Source of the DNA: Verrucomicrobiales bacterium
GTDB lineage: Bacteria; Verrucomicrobiota; Verrucomicrobiae; Limisphaerales; UBA9464
Assembly (NCBI GenBank): GCA_005789375.1
Contig: SXXZ01000197.1
Span: 1 to 6,017 of the forward strand
Reading direction: 5' to 3'
DNA: 6,017 nt
The notes beneath the pieces are model-generated. The model saw only the letters and a program-made list of their open reading frames with translations. It was not told the origin of the DNA and did not search any database. Of this stretch, positions 1-5,555 are shown one piece after another. Within the stretch, counting starts at the first letter, position 1. Every line of letters begins with the position of its first letter. The translations under genes were made by a program, and so were the position numbers.

Positions 1-148
1 CGAGATCCCCGATGGTTCTCTGGTGACGGCCACCATGACCGGCCACGGCCTCAAAGATCCGGACACCGCCATTCGCGTCGCCGGCTTCGAGCCCATCTTG
101 GTCAAGGCCACCATGCAAGCCGTGATGGCGGCCGTCGGTCTAGCCTGA
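1..148 (+). CDS. thrC: Threonine synthase, C-terminal end (partial)
   Basis: This is the last 48 codons of a gene that begins before the window, read from base 2 and ending in TGA at 146-148. Threonine synthase is a cytosolic PLP enzyme that converts O-phosphohomoserine to threonine and phosphate, the last step of threonine synthesis. The diagnostic stretch is TGHGLKDPDTAI near the start of the fragment, followed by a hydrophobic segment and a short helix ending AVMAAVGLA. The TGHGLKD block is characteristic of the C-terminus of fold-type II threonine synthases. The PLP lysine and most of the enzyme lie outside the window, so activity cannot be judged. The stop codon sits inside a 15-bp tandem duplication, so a second in-frame TGA follows 15 bases later. 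Confidence 0.9.
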   Translation, partial: EIPDGSLVTATMTGHGLKDPDTAIRVAGFEPILVKATMQAVMAAVGLA

Positions 149-205
149 GTCCGTCTAGCCTGAGTCCATCTGGGCCTGATTGGGCCTGAGTGGGTCTGGC
201 TCTGA
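138..205. repeat. Tandem duplication and degenerate GCCTGA repeats over the thrC stop
   Basis: GTCTAGCCTGAGTCC occurs twice with no gap (138-152 and 153-167), an exact 15-bp tandem duplication. Degenerate copies follow: GCCTGA recurs at 143, 158, 174 and 184, and a GTCTGGCTCTGA variant ends near 205. The first unit contains the thrC stop. Because the unit is five codons long, the duplication repeats the stop in the same frame. It looks like local slippage; no function is evident. Confidence 0.8.
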
Positions 206-206
206 A

Positions 207-252
207 GAGCGAGAGGACGCCCTGCAAACTCCCTTCTGGGGAGTCCTCGCTC
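207..252 (+). terminator. Imperfect hairpin downstream of thrC
   Basis: ACTCCC (228-233) can pair with GGGAGT (239-244) around a TTCTG loop. An outer arm near 207-216 (GAGCGAG..G) can pair with CCTCGCTC (245-252), leaving an internal loop on the 5' side. No T-run follows, so it does not fit a classical intrinsic terminator. It could still stabilise or help terminate the thrC transcript. The call rests only on pairing seen by eye. Confidence 0.3.
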
Positions 253-356
253 AGCATCGGTCCGTTCAGGTCCGGATGCCTCGGGAAGAGTAGGCAACCC
301 GCCTTCCGGATGATTCACTGGGGCTGTCGTATCGATTGCTTTCGTCCGGATCTGCC

Positions 357-1160
357 ATGTCCCAAACGCTTCCGATTTCCGTTTATTTCGTCTCAGGTGC
401 CGAAGCCCATCGCATTGGGGCCGCACTCGAGAGTGTGCAGGGCTGGGCCGCCGAGATCGTGGTCATTCTCCAGCAAGATGTGTCGGACGGCACCGAAGAG
501 TTGGCCCGCGCCCAGGGTGCCATTGTGGTGCGCGAGCCCTGGAAAGGGTTCGTGGGTCAGAAGGCCTCGGGCCTCGAAAAGACCTCCTCCGCGTGGACGC
601 TCAATTTGGATGCCGACGAGGTGGTTACCCCGGAATTGAGGGAGGAGATTTCTCGGGCTATTGCCGAGGCCGGACCGGAGATCGATGCCTTCAACTTCCC
701 GCGCTGCACCCAATTCCTTGGCCGTTGGATTCGTCACGGCGACTGGTATCCCGACCGCGTGATCCGATTGGCCCGTCGCGGTCGGGCGCACTGGGGTGGC
801 GAGGAACCGCATGCCCAGCTCCAGGTGGCGGGGCGCATCGGCCGTTTGCGATCCGATCTCCTGCACTACAGCAACGAGAGCATCGACCGCCAGGTTACCA
901 AGATTCCTCCTTACAGCACCGCCTTCGTTCAGGCGTCGCGGCATTCCGGTCGGCGGGCCACTTGGGTGGATTTGCTTTTTCGTCCGGCGTGGCGTTTCGT
1001 GCGGGGATACCTCTTTAAAGGCGGCTTTCGCGACGGCCTTCCGGGTTACTACATTGCCTGGGCCAACGCCTTCACGGTCGCCACGCGCTACACCAAGCTG
1101 CGCGCGGCCGATCAAGGTCTCGAGTCGGTGTCCGACCAAGCGCCTCGCACTCCGCGCTGA
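357..1160 (+). CDS. Family 2 glycosyltransferase, WaaE/KdtX-like
   Basis: A predicted 267-residue GT-A fold glycosyltransferase, probably at the inner face of the membrane, adding a sugar to a lipopolysaccharide core or other envelope glycan. Donor and acceptor cannot be read from sequence. The order of motifs matches the WaaE-like group: ALESVQGWAAEIVV (23-36), DGTEELA (44-50), PWKGFVGQK (61-69), WTLNLDADE with the metal-binding DAD at 85-87, FLGRWIRHGDWYPDR (120-134), EPH (150-152) and LLHYS (168-172). The last 60 residues are aromatic- and Arg-rich and may lie against the membrane; there is no clear transmembrane helix. The ATG at 357 is preferred to an in-frame TTG at 336 because the beta-strand SVYFVSG begins just after it; neither has a good ribosome-binding site. 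The usual KNE and VVDSxSxD motifs are altered to SGAEA and VILQQDVSD. Confidence 0.85.
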   Translation: MSQTLPISVYFVSGAEAHRIGAALESVQGWAAEIVVILQQDVSDGTEELARAQGAIVVREPWKGFVGQKASGLEKTSSAWTLNLDADEVVTPELREEISRAIAEAGPEIDAFNFPRCTQFLGRWIRHGDWYPDRVIRLARRGRAHWGGEEPHAQLQVAGRIGRLRSDLLHYSNESIDRQVTKIPPYSTAFVQASRHSGRRATWVDLLFRPAWRFVRGYLFKGGFRDGLPGYYIAWANAFTVATRYTKLRAADQGLESVSDQAPRTPR

Positions 1161-1457
1161 GAGGTGTCGCTGACGGCTGCGGCTTCAACCTAGGGTCCGC
1201 GGGCGCTGCGCGTCGGCAATTTGCTGAAGGCTTCTTTGAATCAGCACCCCATCTCCTGCATGCAGAAATAGCTCGAGCTCTCGATGAGGTGAGTCGCGCT
1301 GAACCCAAGACCACCCCAAACAAGCTCAGGATCACCGTCCACCCGACGGGAGGATTACCTAGGCCACGAGGGCGTTGAACACGTCGCGGGTGATCTCGGT
1401 GATCCCCAACCGTCGTCTGCCCCTAAGGAGCACAGCTCATCCGCCTCAAGGCCTCAC
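1161..1457. other. Intergenic region between convergent genes, no complete gene
   Basis: These 297 bases separate the stops of the glycosyltransferase (+) and the methyltransferase (-). I find no gene of convincing length and no strong hairpin followed by a T-run. Three things can be seen: two 10-bp perfect palindromes separated by 4 bp (CTGCATGCAG at 1256-1265 and AGCTCGAGCT at 1270-1279); CCTAGG twice, near 1190 and 1358; and, on the minus strand, a short coding-like stretch at 1433-1359 described separately. The region looks like decayed sequence rather than a compact terminator. Confidence 0.6.
1359..1433 (-). pseudogene. Possible 3' relic of an unidentified gene
   Basis: On the minus strand a 24-codon open stretch ends at TAG (1361-1359) and reads RRRLGITEITRDVFNALVA at its C-terminus. 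An in-frame TGA at 1439-1437 closes it upstream. Fifteen successive codons before the stop (G to A) all end in G or C, as expected of real coding sequence in GC-rich DNA, and the peptide looks like an ordinary amphipathic C-terminal helix. I cannot name the parent family. It could equally be chance or a tiny gene starting at the GTG at 1433, for which there is no clear ribosome-binding site. Confidence 0.2.
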
Positions 1458-2207
1458 CTATTTGCGACGGGTGACGACGAGCAGTTGCTCGCTGAAGAGC
1501 ATCGCTGGGTTGGAGAGCCAACGATTGAGAGACTTCTCGGTTTGTTTGAGCACCGGATTGCGGCGGGCGTCCTTGTCAACGGTCAGGCGGCAGGCCAGCC
1601 AGACGAGGGGCCAGAGGGGCGAGAGCAGTACCGACTTGAATTTCAACTGCGTGAGTCCCAGGCCGAGGATTTCAAAACCCTCCCAGCCGAGGACGGCGTG
1701 AATGAGTGAAAAATCCACGGGCCCGATGTGGAAGGCGTAGCGATCGGAGGACTTCTGGTCCCAGCCCACTCGCCGGCGGATGAGCTTATGCTTGCCGGTC
1801 AAAAAGAACTGCAGCCGCGAATGCAAGCGCTGCAGGTTCGGGGTGCTGAAGACAAAAAACCCGCCGCTGCGCACGACCCGCGATACTTCGGCGACGATGT
1901 GGAACTGCGAATCGAGATGTTCCAAAACCTCGGTCATAAGCACGACATCGAAGGAGCCGTCCTCGAAGGGCAGGCGTTGTTGGAGGTCCACACCGGTGGT
2001 GATGGGAATGGCGTCTAGACGAACTCGGTTCTCGATAATGTAGTCGTCGTCGCGGAAGTGGGTGCCGTGAATGCGGCATCCGTCGGCGGCCAGTTGCGAC
2101 AGCACCTCGCCCTCGCCACAACTCAGATCAAGGATTGAAAGGTTGGGGTACCCTTTCAGGCGGCGGACTTCCCGGACCACGGCATCGACGATGAAGGCTT
2201 GCGGCAT
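1458..2207 (-). CDS. Class I SAM-dependent methyltransferase
   Basis: A 249-residue Rossmann-fold methyltransferase of the Methyltransf_11 type; the substrate is unknown. Motif I, which binds SAM, is ILDLSCGEGEV (25-35). GTHFRDDDYI (48-57) follows the second strand. LPFEDGSFDVVLMTEVLEHL (79-98) covers motif II with the usual E-x-L-E-H. SGGFFVFSTPN (114-124) is the strand after motif III. The C-terminal half is specific to its subgroup, with a basic KLIRRR segment and a hydrophobic patch near 190-207 that might touch membrane. The ATG at 2207 is the first usable start in this frame, since a stop lies two codons upstream, and no strong Shine-Dalgarno precedes it. The frame just upstream carries a matching N-terminal extension (2335-2210), so this ORF may be the truncated remainder of a roughly 292-residue protein. 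The SAM-binding core is intact either way. Confidence 0.85.
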   Translation of the reverse strand: MPQAFIVDAVVREVRRLKGYPNLSILDLSCGEGEVLSQLAADGCRIHGTHFRDDDYIIENRVRLDAIPITTGVDLQQRLPFEDGSFDVVLMTEVLEHLDSQFHIVAEVSRVVRSGGFFVFSTPNLQRLHSRLQFFLTGKHKLIRRRVGWDQKSSDRYAFHIGPVDFSLIHAVLGWEGFEILGLGLTQLKFKSVLLSPLWPLVWLACRLTVDKDARRNPVLKQTEKSLNRWLSNPAMLFSEQLLVVTRRK

Positions 2208-2335
2208 CGGCCTTCATCAAGCCGTTCGAGACCCGGCCGCGGCAACCCTGAAAAAATCAGGTTCTCCGGCTGCACCGTCACTCCCTTTGCCACCGGTTCA
2301 CTGACGCTTCCGGAAAACCGCCTGCCGGTCCCCAT
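2208..2335 (-). other. Frame-displaced N-terminal part of the methyltransferase
   Basis: A minus-strand frame starting at ATG 2335-2333 encodes 42 residues, including VSEPVAKGVTVQPEN and then NLIFSGLPRPGLERLDEG, with the last full codon at 2212-2210. Two bases (CG, minus strand) then precede the methyltransferase ATG at 2207. One extra base there would give CGN, arginine whatever the base, and join the frames as LDEGR-MPQAFIVDAV, a continuous and natural-looking protein of about 292 residues. Left unshifted, the frame continues 17 more codons into low-quality sequence and stops at TGA 2158-2156. I infer a one-base deletion, natural or from sequencing. The true start upstream is uncertain; ATG 2335 has no clear ribosome-binding site. 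Confidence 0.55.
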
Positions 2336-2506
2336 CCGAGCGGGAGAACTTCGGTACCGTGCTGCCCCAGACTCACATAAGATTCATCCGTGACATGGAA
2401 AGCTGGTTCGCAGCAGCCACTTTGAGCCCGGTGGGCCTGGGCGAATGTCACCATGTTTTCCTTGCTCCAGAGCCGGGGTTGCCAGCCTGATGGAGTTGGG
2501 AAACGC

Positions 2507-3502
2507 ATGACCGAAACCATCAAACAGGATGTCATCGTCGGGGTAGATCTGGGGGGGACCAAGATCCTGGCCGGAATATTTACCCCTCAGTTACGATTGC
2601 TCCAGACCGTCAAGTTGAGCACTAAGGCCTCGCGGGGTTTTGAGTCCGTGGTGGAGCGCGTCGCTCGGTGCGTCCGGGATGCGGTGGACGAGGCCGATCT
2701 TTCGCTCAAGCAAGTTCGTGGGGTCGGGATCGGAGCCCCCGGGGCCATCAACCCCGAATCCGGCGAGGTGATCTTCGCGCCGAACCTTCAGTGGAAGAAC
2801 GCGCCCCTGCAAAAGGCCCTAGAAAAACACTTGGGTGTCCCAGTGTTCGTCGAGAACGACTGCAACGTCTGCACGCTGGGCATCCATGAGGTGGAGTTGA
2901 AGGGCAAGTCCCGCAGTTTGCTGGGCATTTTCTTAGGCACCGGCATCGGCGGCGGCCTCATTTTGGACGGCCAACTCTATTCGGGTTTCAACCGCACGGC
3001 GGGTGAGGTGGGGCACATGGTCATCCAAGTGGGCGGTCCCAAATGCAGTTGCGGCAACAGTGGCTGCTTTGAGGCCTTGGCCAGTCGGACCTCCATTTTC
3101 CGCGAATTAGCCCGACGGGTGAAGGAAGGCGAAAAGACCTTGCTGACCGAGTCGCTCAAGGAAGGCGAGAGCATCATCGATCTCAAGAGCGGCGACTTGC
3201 GCAAGGCCCTCCGCAAAGGAGACAAGTTGGCGGCCAAGGTCCTTCAAGAAGCGGCCAAACACACGGGCATCGCCGTGGCCAACCTTGTGAATATTCTGAG
3301 TCCGCAAACGGTGGTCTTGGGCGGCGGTGTGATGGATGCCCTGGAGGACGACCTGATGCCGATCATCTTGGAGACAGCCCGCAATTACGCCATGCCTGGC
3401 ACCCTCAAGGATGTTGAAATCCTCGCCAGCAAGTTGGGCGACGCGGCCGGGATTACCGGTGCGGCGGTGTTGGTCCGCCAGCGCCTTAAGCTGACGGACT
3501 AA
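2507..3502 (+). CDS. ROK-family sugar kinase (glucokinase-like)
   Basis: A 331-residue cytosolic ROK protein, predicted to phosphorylate a hexose such as glucose with ATP; the exact sugar is not determined. VGVDLGGTKI (11-20) is the N-terminal phosphate loop and GIGAPGAI the next conserved block. VENDCN holds the likely catalytic Asp118. LGTGIGGGLILDG is the second phosphate loop. GEVGH (166-170) and CSCGNSGC (180-187) provide the ROK zinc site (His170, Cys180, Cys182, Cys187). No N-terminal DNA-binding domain is present, so it is a kinase rather than a NagC/Xyl-type repressor. Length is normal for the family. ATG 2507 is chosen over the upstream in-frame ATG 2453 because GGAG at 2492-2495 is suitably placed and the conserved strand begins eight residues later. 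The usual ENDANAA reads ENDCNVC here, with the catalytic residue kept. It ends 11 nt from the opposing rsmI stop. Confidence 0.9.
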   Translation: MTETIKQDVIVGVDLGGTKILAGIFTPQLRLLQTVKLSTKASRGFESVVERVARCVRDAVDEADLSLKQVRGVGIGAPGAINPESGEVIFAPNLQWKNAPLQKALEKHLGVPVFVENDCNVCTLGIHEVELKGKSRSLLGIFLGTGIGGGLILDGQLYSGFNRTAGEVGHMVIQVGGPKCSCGNSGCFEALASRTSIFRELARRVKEGEKTLLTESLKEGESIIDLKSGDLRKALRKGDKLAAKVLQEAAKHTGIAVANLVNILSPQTVVLGGGVMDALEDDLMPIILETARNYAMPGTLKDVEILASKLGDAAGITGAAVLVRQRLKLTD

Positions 3503-3506
3503 TTCA

Positions 3507-3528
3507 GAACGACTTAAAGGGATCGTTC
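3507..3528. terminator. Weak hairpin at the ROK/rsmI convergent stops
   Basis: GAACGA (3507-3512) can pair with TCGTTC (3523-3528) across a 10-base loop spanning the rsmI stop codon. It is the only inverted repeat I see in the 11-nt gap between the two stops. The stem is short and there is no T-run, so termination here is only a suggestion. Confidence 0.2.
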
Positions 3529-4383
3529 CGGCGAATCTGCTTCAGAATCCATCTCGGGGTCGGATTCGGGATCGGATTCGGTTTCAGTTTCGGCTTCATC
3601 TGAAACGTAATTGCTGGCTTGGGGTAGACCCGCTTTGCCGCCCGTGTCGCCGGCGGCTCCAATCATCACCACAAACTCCCCCTTGCGCGGGCGACGGTTC
3701 CACTCGGTGAGCAATTCTTCAGGAGTGCCGCGCAGCCACTCCTCAAACTTCTTGGTCAACTCGCGGGCCAGCACCACCCGACGCCCCGGCAAGATTCGCT
3801 GGAGTTCTCCCAATAAGCGTTCCACGCGGAAGGGCGATTCGTAGAGGACCAGGGTTCCGGGGATGGCACCCAGTTCGGTCAGACGCCGGGCTCGTTGCCC
3901 CGATTTGTGGGGCAGGAAGCCTGCGAAGTGGAAGGATTCGGTTTGGAGTCCGCTGGCTGTTAGACCGGTCACCAGCGCGCAGGCCCCGGGAATGGGCTCT
4001 ACCCGAAGCCCTGAGGCTAGAACTTCGGCCACGATGCGTTCTCCCGGATCGCTAATTCCGGGGGATCCGGCGTCGGTCACCAGGGCTACGGTTTCGCCAC
4101 AGCGCAACCGGTCGAGGATTTCCGCACCGCGTCGGGCCTCATTAAAACGGAAATAGCTAACCATCGGTTTTCGAATCCCGAAGTGGGTTAGCAATTGACC
4201 GGTGTGTCGGGTGTCCTCGGCCGCGATCACCGAGCACTCCCGAAGTACTCGCAGGGCCCGTAAGGTGATGTCCTCTAGGTTACCAATGGGTGTGGCCACC
4301 AAGTACAGCGTACCGGGCACCAGCGGGGCCGAGGCCGGTGGGTTGGCCCGAACGGGGCCCGTGGGCGGTGGCGCTGTCTCCAT
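3514..4383 (-). CDS. rsmI: 16S rRNA (cytidine(1402)-2'-O)-methyltransferase RsmI
   Basis: RsmI methylates the ribose 2'-OH of C1402 in the decoding centre of 16S rRNA, using SAM. The 289-residue protein has the tetrapyrrole-methylase fold: GTLYLVATPIGNLEDITLRA (24-43), AAEDTRHTGQLL (54-65), LVTDAGSPGISDPG (101-114), then PIPGACALVTGLTASGL, FAGFLPHK, LVLYESPFRV, ARELTKKFEEWLRGT and GEFVVMIGA. All family signatures are present, so it should be active. Two parts are unusual: a Pro/Ala-rich stretch of about 20 residues before the core, and an acidic tail (about 261-289) built partly from ESDP repeats, coded by a 12-bp direct repeat (3560-3569 and 3572-3581). ATG 4383 is the start used; it has no clear Shine-Dalgarno, and part of the Pro-rich leader could be untranslated if a later start were used. 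It is divergent from yajQ. Confidence 0.95.
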   Translation of the reverse strand: METAPPPTGPVRANPPASAPLVPGTLYLVATPIGNLEDITLRALRVLRECSVIAAEDTRHTGQLLTHFGIRKPMVSYFRFNEARRGAEILDRLRCGETVALVTDAGSPGISDPGERIVAEVLASGLRVEPIPGACALVTGLTASGLQTESFHFAGFLPHKSGQRARRLTELGAIPGTLVLYESPFRVERLLGELQRILPGRRVVLARELTKKFEEWLRGTPEELLTEWNRRPRKGEFVVMIGAAGDTGGKAGLPQASNYVSDEAETETESDPESDPEMDSEADSPERSL

Positions 4384-4541
4384 GGACCCATCTTACCGTC
4401 GGACCCCGCGCGGGTGACACCAGAAAAACCTTCGGGGGCAAGCCCGGGTGAAGAGCGCATCGGCTAAATCCGCCCGAGAAAACTCAACAAGAGCCCTCGT
4501 TGTCGCGTTGCGGGCCCAGAGGCATCGTCTAGCATCCGGCC
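4384..4541. promoter_or_regulatory. Divergent promoter region of rsmI and yajQ
   Basis: This 158-bp gap should hold promoters for both directions. For rsmI (minus), TTGTTG (4490-4485) and TTTAGC (4468-4463) are spaced 16 bp and would give a leader of about 70 nt. For yajQ the best pair is given as a separate entry. Both are weak sigma70-type matches found by eye. No operator-like dyad or riboswitch is recognisable. Confidence 0.3.
4508..4535 (+). promoter_or_regulatory. Candidate yajQ promoter, possibly leaderless
   Basis: TTGCGG (4508-4513) and TAGCAT (4530-4535) are spaced 16 bp. A start site about seven bases after the -10 box would fall on the A of the yajQ ATG at 4542. The region just before that ATG has no Shine-Dalgarno, which agrees with a leaderless message. 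The match to consensus is only partial. Confidence 0.25.
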
Positions 4542-5027
4542 ATGCCAAGTTTCGACATCGTCTCTAAGGTCAGTTCGATGGAGGTGGAAAACGCCATCAG
4601 CCAAGCTCAAAAGGAATTGCTGACGCGCTTCGATTTTAAGGGGTCCGGTGCGGAGATCGTTTTGGAGAAGAGCGAGATCAAGCTGCGGGCTCCCGATGCC
4701 TTCAAGATGACGGCCCTGGTTGAGATCGTGATGCTCAAGTTGGCTAAACGGAGTATCTCCGCCAAGAACATCGACGCCGGCGAGGCCGAGTTGTCGCCCC
4801 TGGGGCATGCGCGTCAGTCCATCAAGATTAAGCAGGGCATTGAAAGTGTGGCCGCCAAGGAGATTAGCAGTTTTATCCGCGGGTTGGGTCTTAAGGTGAC
4901 CGCGTCCATCCAGGGCGATGAACTGCGGGTCGCCGGAAAAAACCGGGATGATTTGCAGGGCGTGATGACCGCCTGCCGGGCTCACGATTTTCCGGTAGCC
5001 CTCAATTTTGTGAACTTCCGCGACTGA
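4542..5027 (+). CDS. yajQ: YajQ family nucleotide-binding protein
   Basis: A 161-residue YajQ (UPF0234/DUF520) protein, the usual family length. Family members have two ferredoxin-like domains, bind nucleotides or RNA, and in Xanthomonas act as a cyclic di-GMP effector; whether this one binds c-di-GMP is not shown by sequence. Matching blocks are MPSFDIVSK at the N-terminus, the ELLTRFDFKGS segment, ARQSIKIKQGIESVAAKEI, and the C-terminal IQGDELRVAGKNRDDLQ with FVNFRD at the end. The start is firm because MPSFDIVSKV is the conserved family N-terminus, although no ribosome-binding site precedes it. It is followed after 39 nt by a co-directional gene and then ybeY, probably one transcript. Confidence 0.95.
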   Translation: MPSFDIVSKVSSMEVENAISQAQKELLTRFDFKGSGAEIVLEKSEIKLRAPDAFKMTALVEIVMLKLAKRSISAKNIDAGEAELSPLGHARQSIKIKQGIESVAAKEISSFIRGLGLKVTASIQGDELRVAGKNRDDLQGVMTACRAHDFPVALNFVNFRD

Positions 5028-5066
5028 CCCGCCGCTCTCCAACCCCTAAGCTTTCTACTTCACGTC

Positions 5067-5549
5067 ATGGCCACCTTAACAACCGAGCAACAAGCAACCG
5101 CCCGCCAGTGGATCGCCGAGGGTATGAAGATCTCCGATTTCCAGAGCCGGCTCGAAACGGACTTCGCCTGCAAACTGACGTACATGGAGGCGCGATTCCT
5201 GATCGATGACCTGAAAGTGATACCGAAGGATCCGGAGCCGCCGGCTCCTCCGGCCGCCCCCGCTGCGTTGGTTCCCGCCGTGGGCGCCGTCGAGCCCGAC
5301 GAGGTGGTGCCGCCGGATGGAAATCCGGGAGGCGGCGATGTTCAGGTCACCGTGGATGCCGTGACCCGCCCCAACGCCATGGTCAGTGGCCGGGTTCGGT
5401 TCTCCGATGGTCAGGGTGCTGCGTGGCTCATCGATACGCAGGGTCGCCCCGGCCTGGTCGCCGACGAGAAGGGTTATCGCCCCTCCCAGCCCGACTTGAT
5501 GGCGTTTCAGGTCAGCTTGGAGCGCGAACTCGCCAAGCTAGGGTATTGA
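5067..5549 (+). CDS. Uncharacterised 160-residue protein, two parts joined by a Pro/Ala linker
   Basis: I do not recognise a named family. The N-terminal part (about 5-50) looks like a small helical module: EQQATARQWIAEGMKISDFQ, then LETDF and LTYMEARFLIDDL; its helix-loop-helix character recalls a short DNA- or protein-binding fold, but this is a guess. Residues 53-90 form a Pro/Ala/Gly-rich linker with PEPPAPPAAPAALVP. The C-terminal part (about 91-160) looks like a small beta domain with VTRPNAMVSGRVRFSDGQ, AAWLIDTQGRPGL and a closing helix, LMAFQVSLERELAKLGY. There is no signal peptide or membrane segment, so it should be cytosolic. From memory, similar proteins occur in other Verrucomicrobiota. 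It sits 39 nt after yajQ and 6 nt before ybeY, which suggests co-expression. ATG 5067 has no Shine-Dalgarno; no better start is visible. Confidence 0.8.
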   Translation: MATLTTEQQATARQWIAEGMKISDFQSRLETDFACKLTYMEARFLIDDLKVIPKDPEPPAPPAAPAALVPAVGAVEPDEVVPPDGNPGGGDVQVTVDAVTRPNAMVSGRVRFSDGQGAAWLIDTQGRPGLVADEKGYRPSQPDLMAFQVSLERELAKLGY

Positions 5550-5555
5550 TTTGCC

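Noticed and set aside
393..1139. A 248-codon minus-strand open frame opposite the glycosyltransferase
   Set aside because: It is fully antisense to a gene with clear GT2 motifs; long antisense frames are expected in GC-rich coding DNA, and its sequence has no family signature.
2225..2250. A GTTCGAGAC stretch resembling a tRNA T-loop
   Set aside because: No acceptor stem, anticodon arm or D-arm can be placed around it, and it falls within the coding-like methyltransferase extension.
2246..2263. CCTGA-A5-TCAGG hairpin as a terminator
   Set aside because: The stem is only five pairs and it lies inside the frame encoding ENLIFSG, so it is better explained as coding sequence.
2453..2506. Upstream ATG at 2453 as the ROK kinase start
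   Set aside because: The added 18 residues have no family counterpart, and a suitably spaced GGAG precedes the ATG at 2507.
2278..2562. A 94-codon minus-strand open frame upstream of the methyltransferase
   Set aside because: It overlaps the start of the ROK kinase on the opposite strand and competes with the better frame of the methyltransferase N-terminus at 2335-2210. Its sequence shows no recognisable domain.
4464..5042. A 192-codon minus-strand open frame opposite yajQ
   Set aside because: It lies antisense to a well-supported yajQ gene and shows no recognisable domain.
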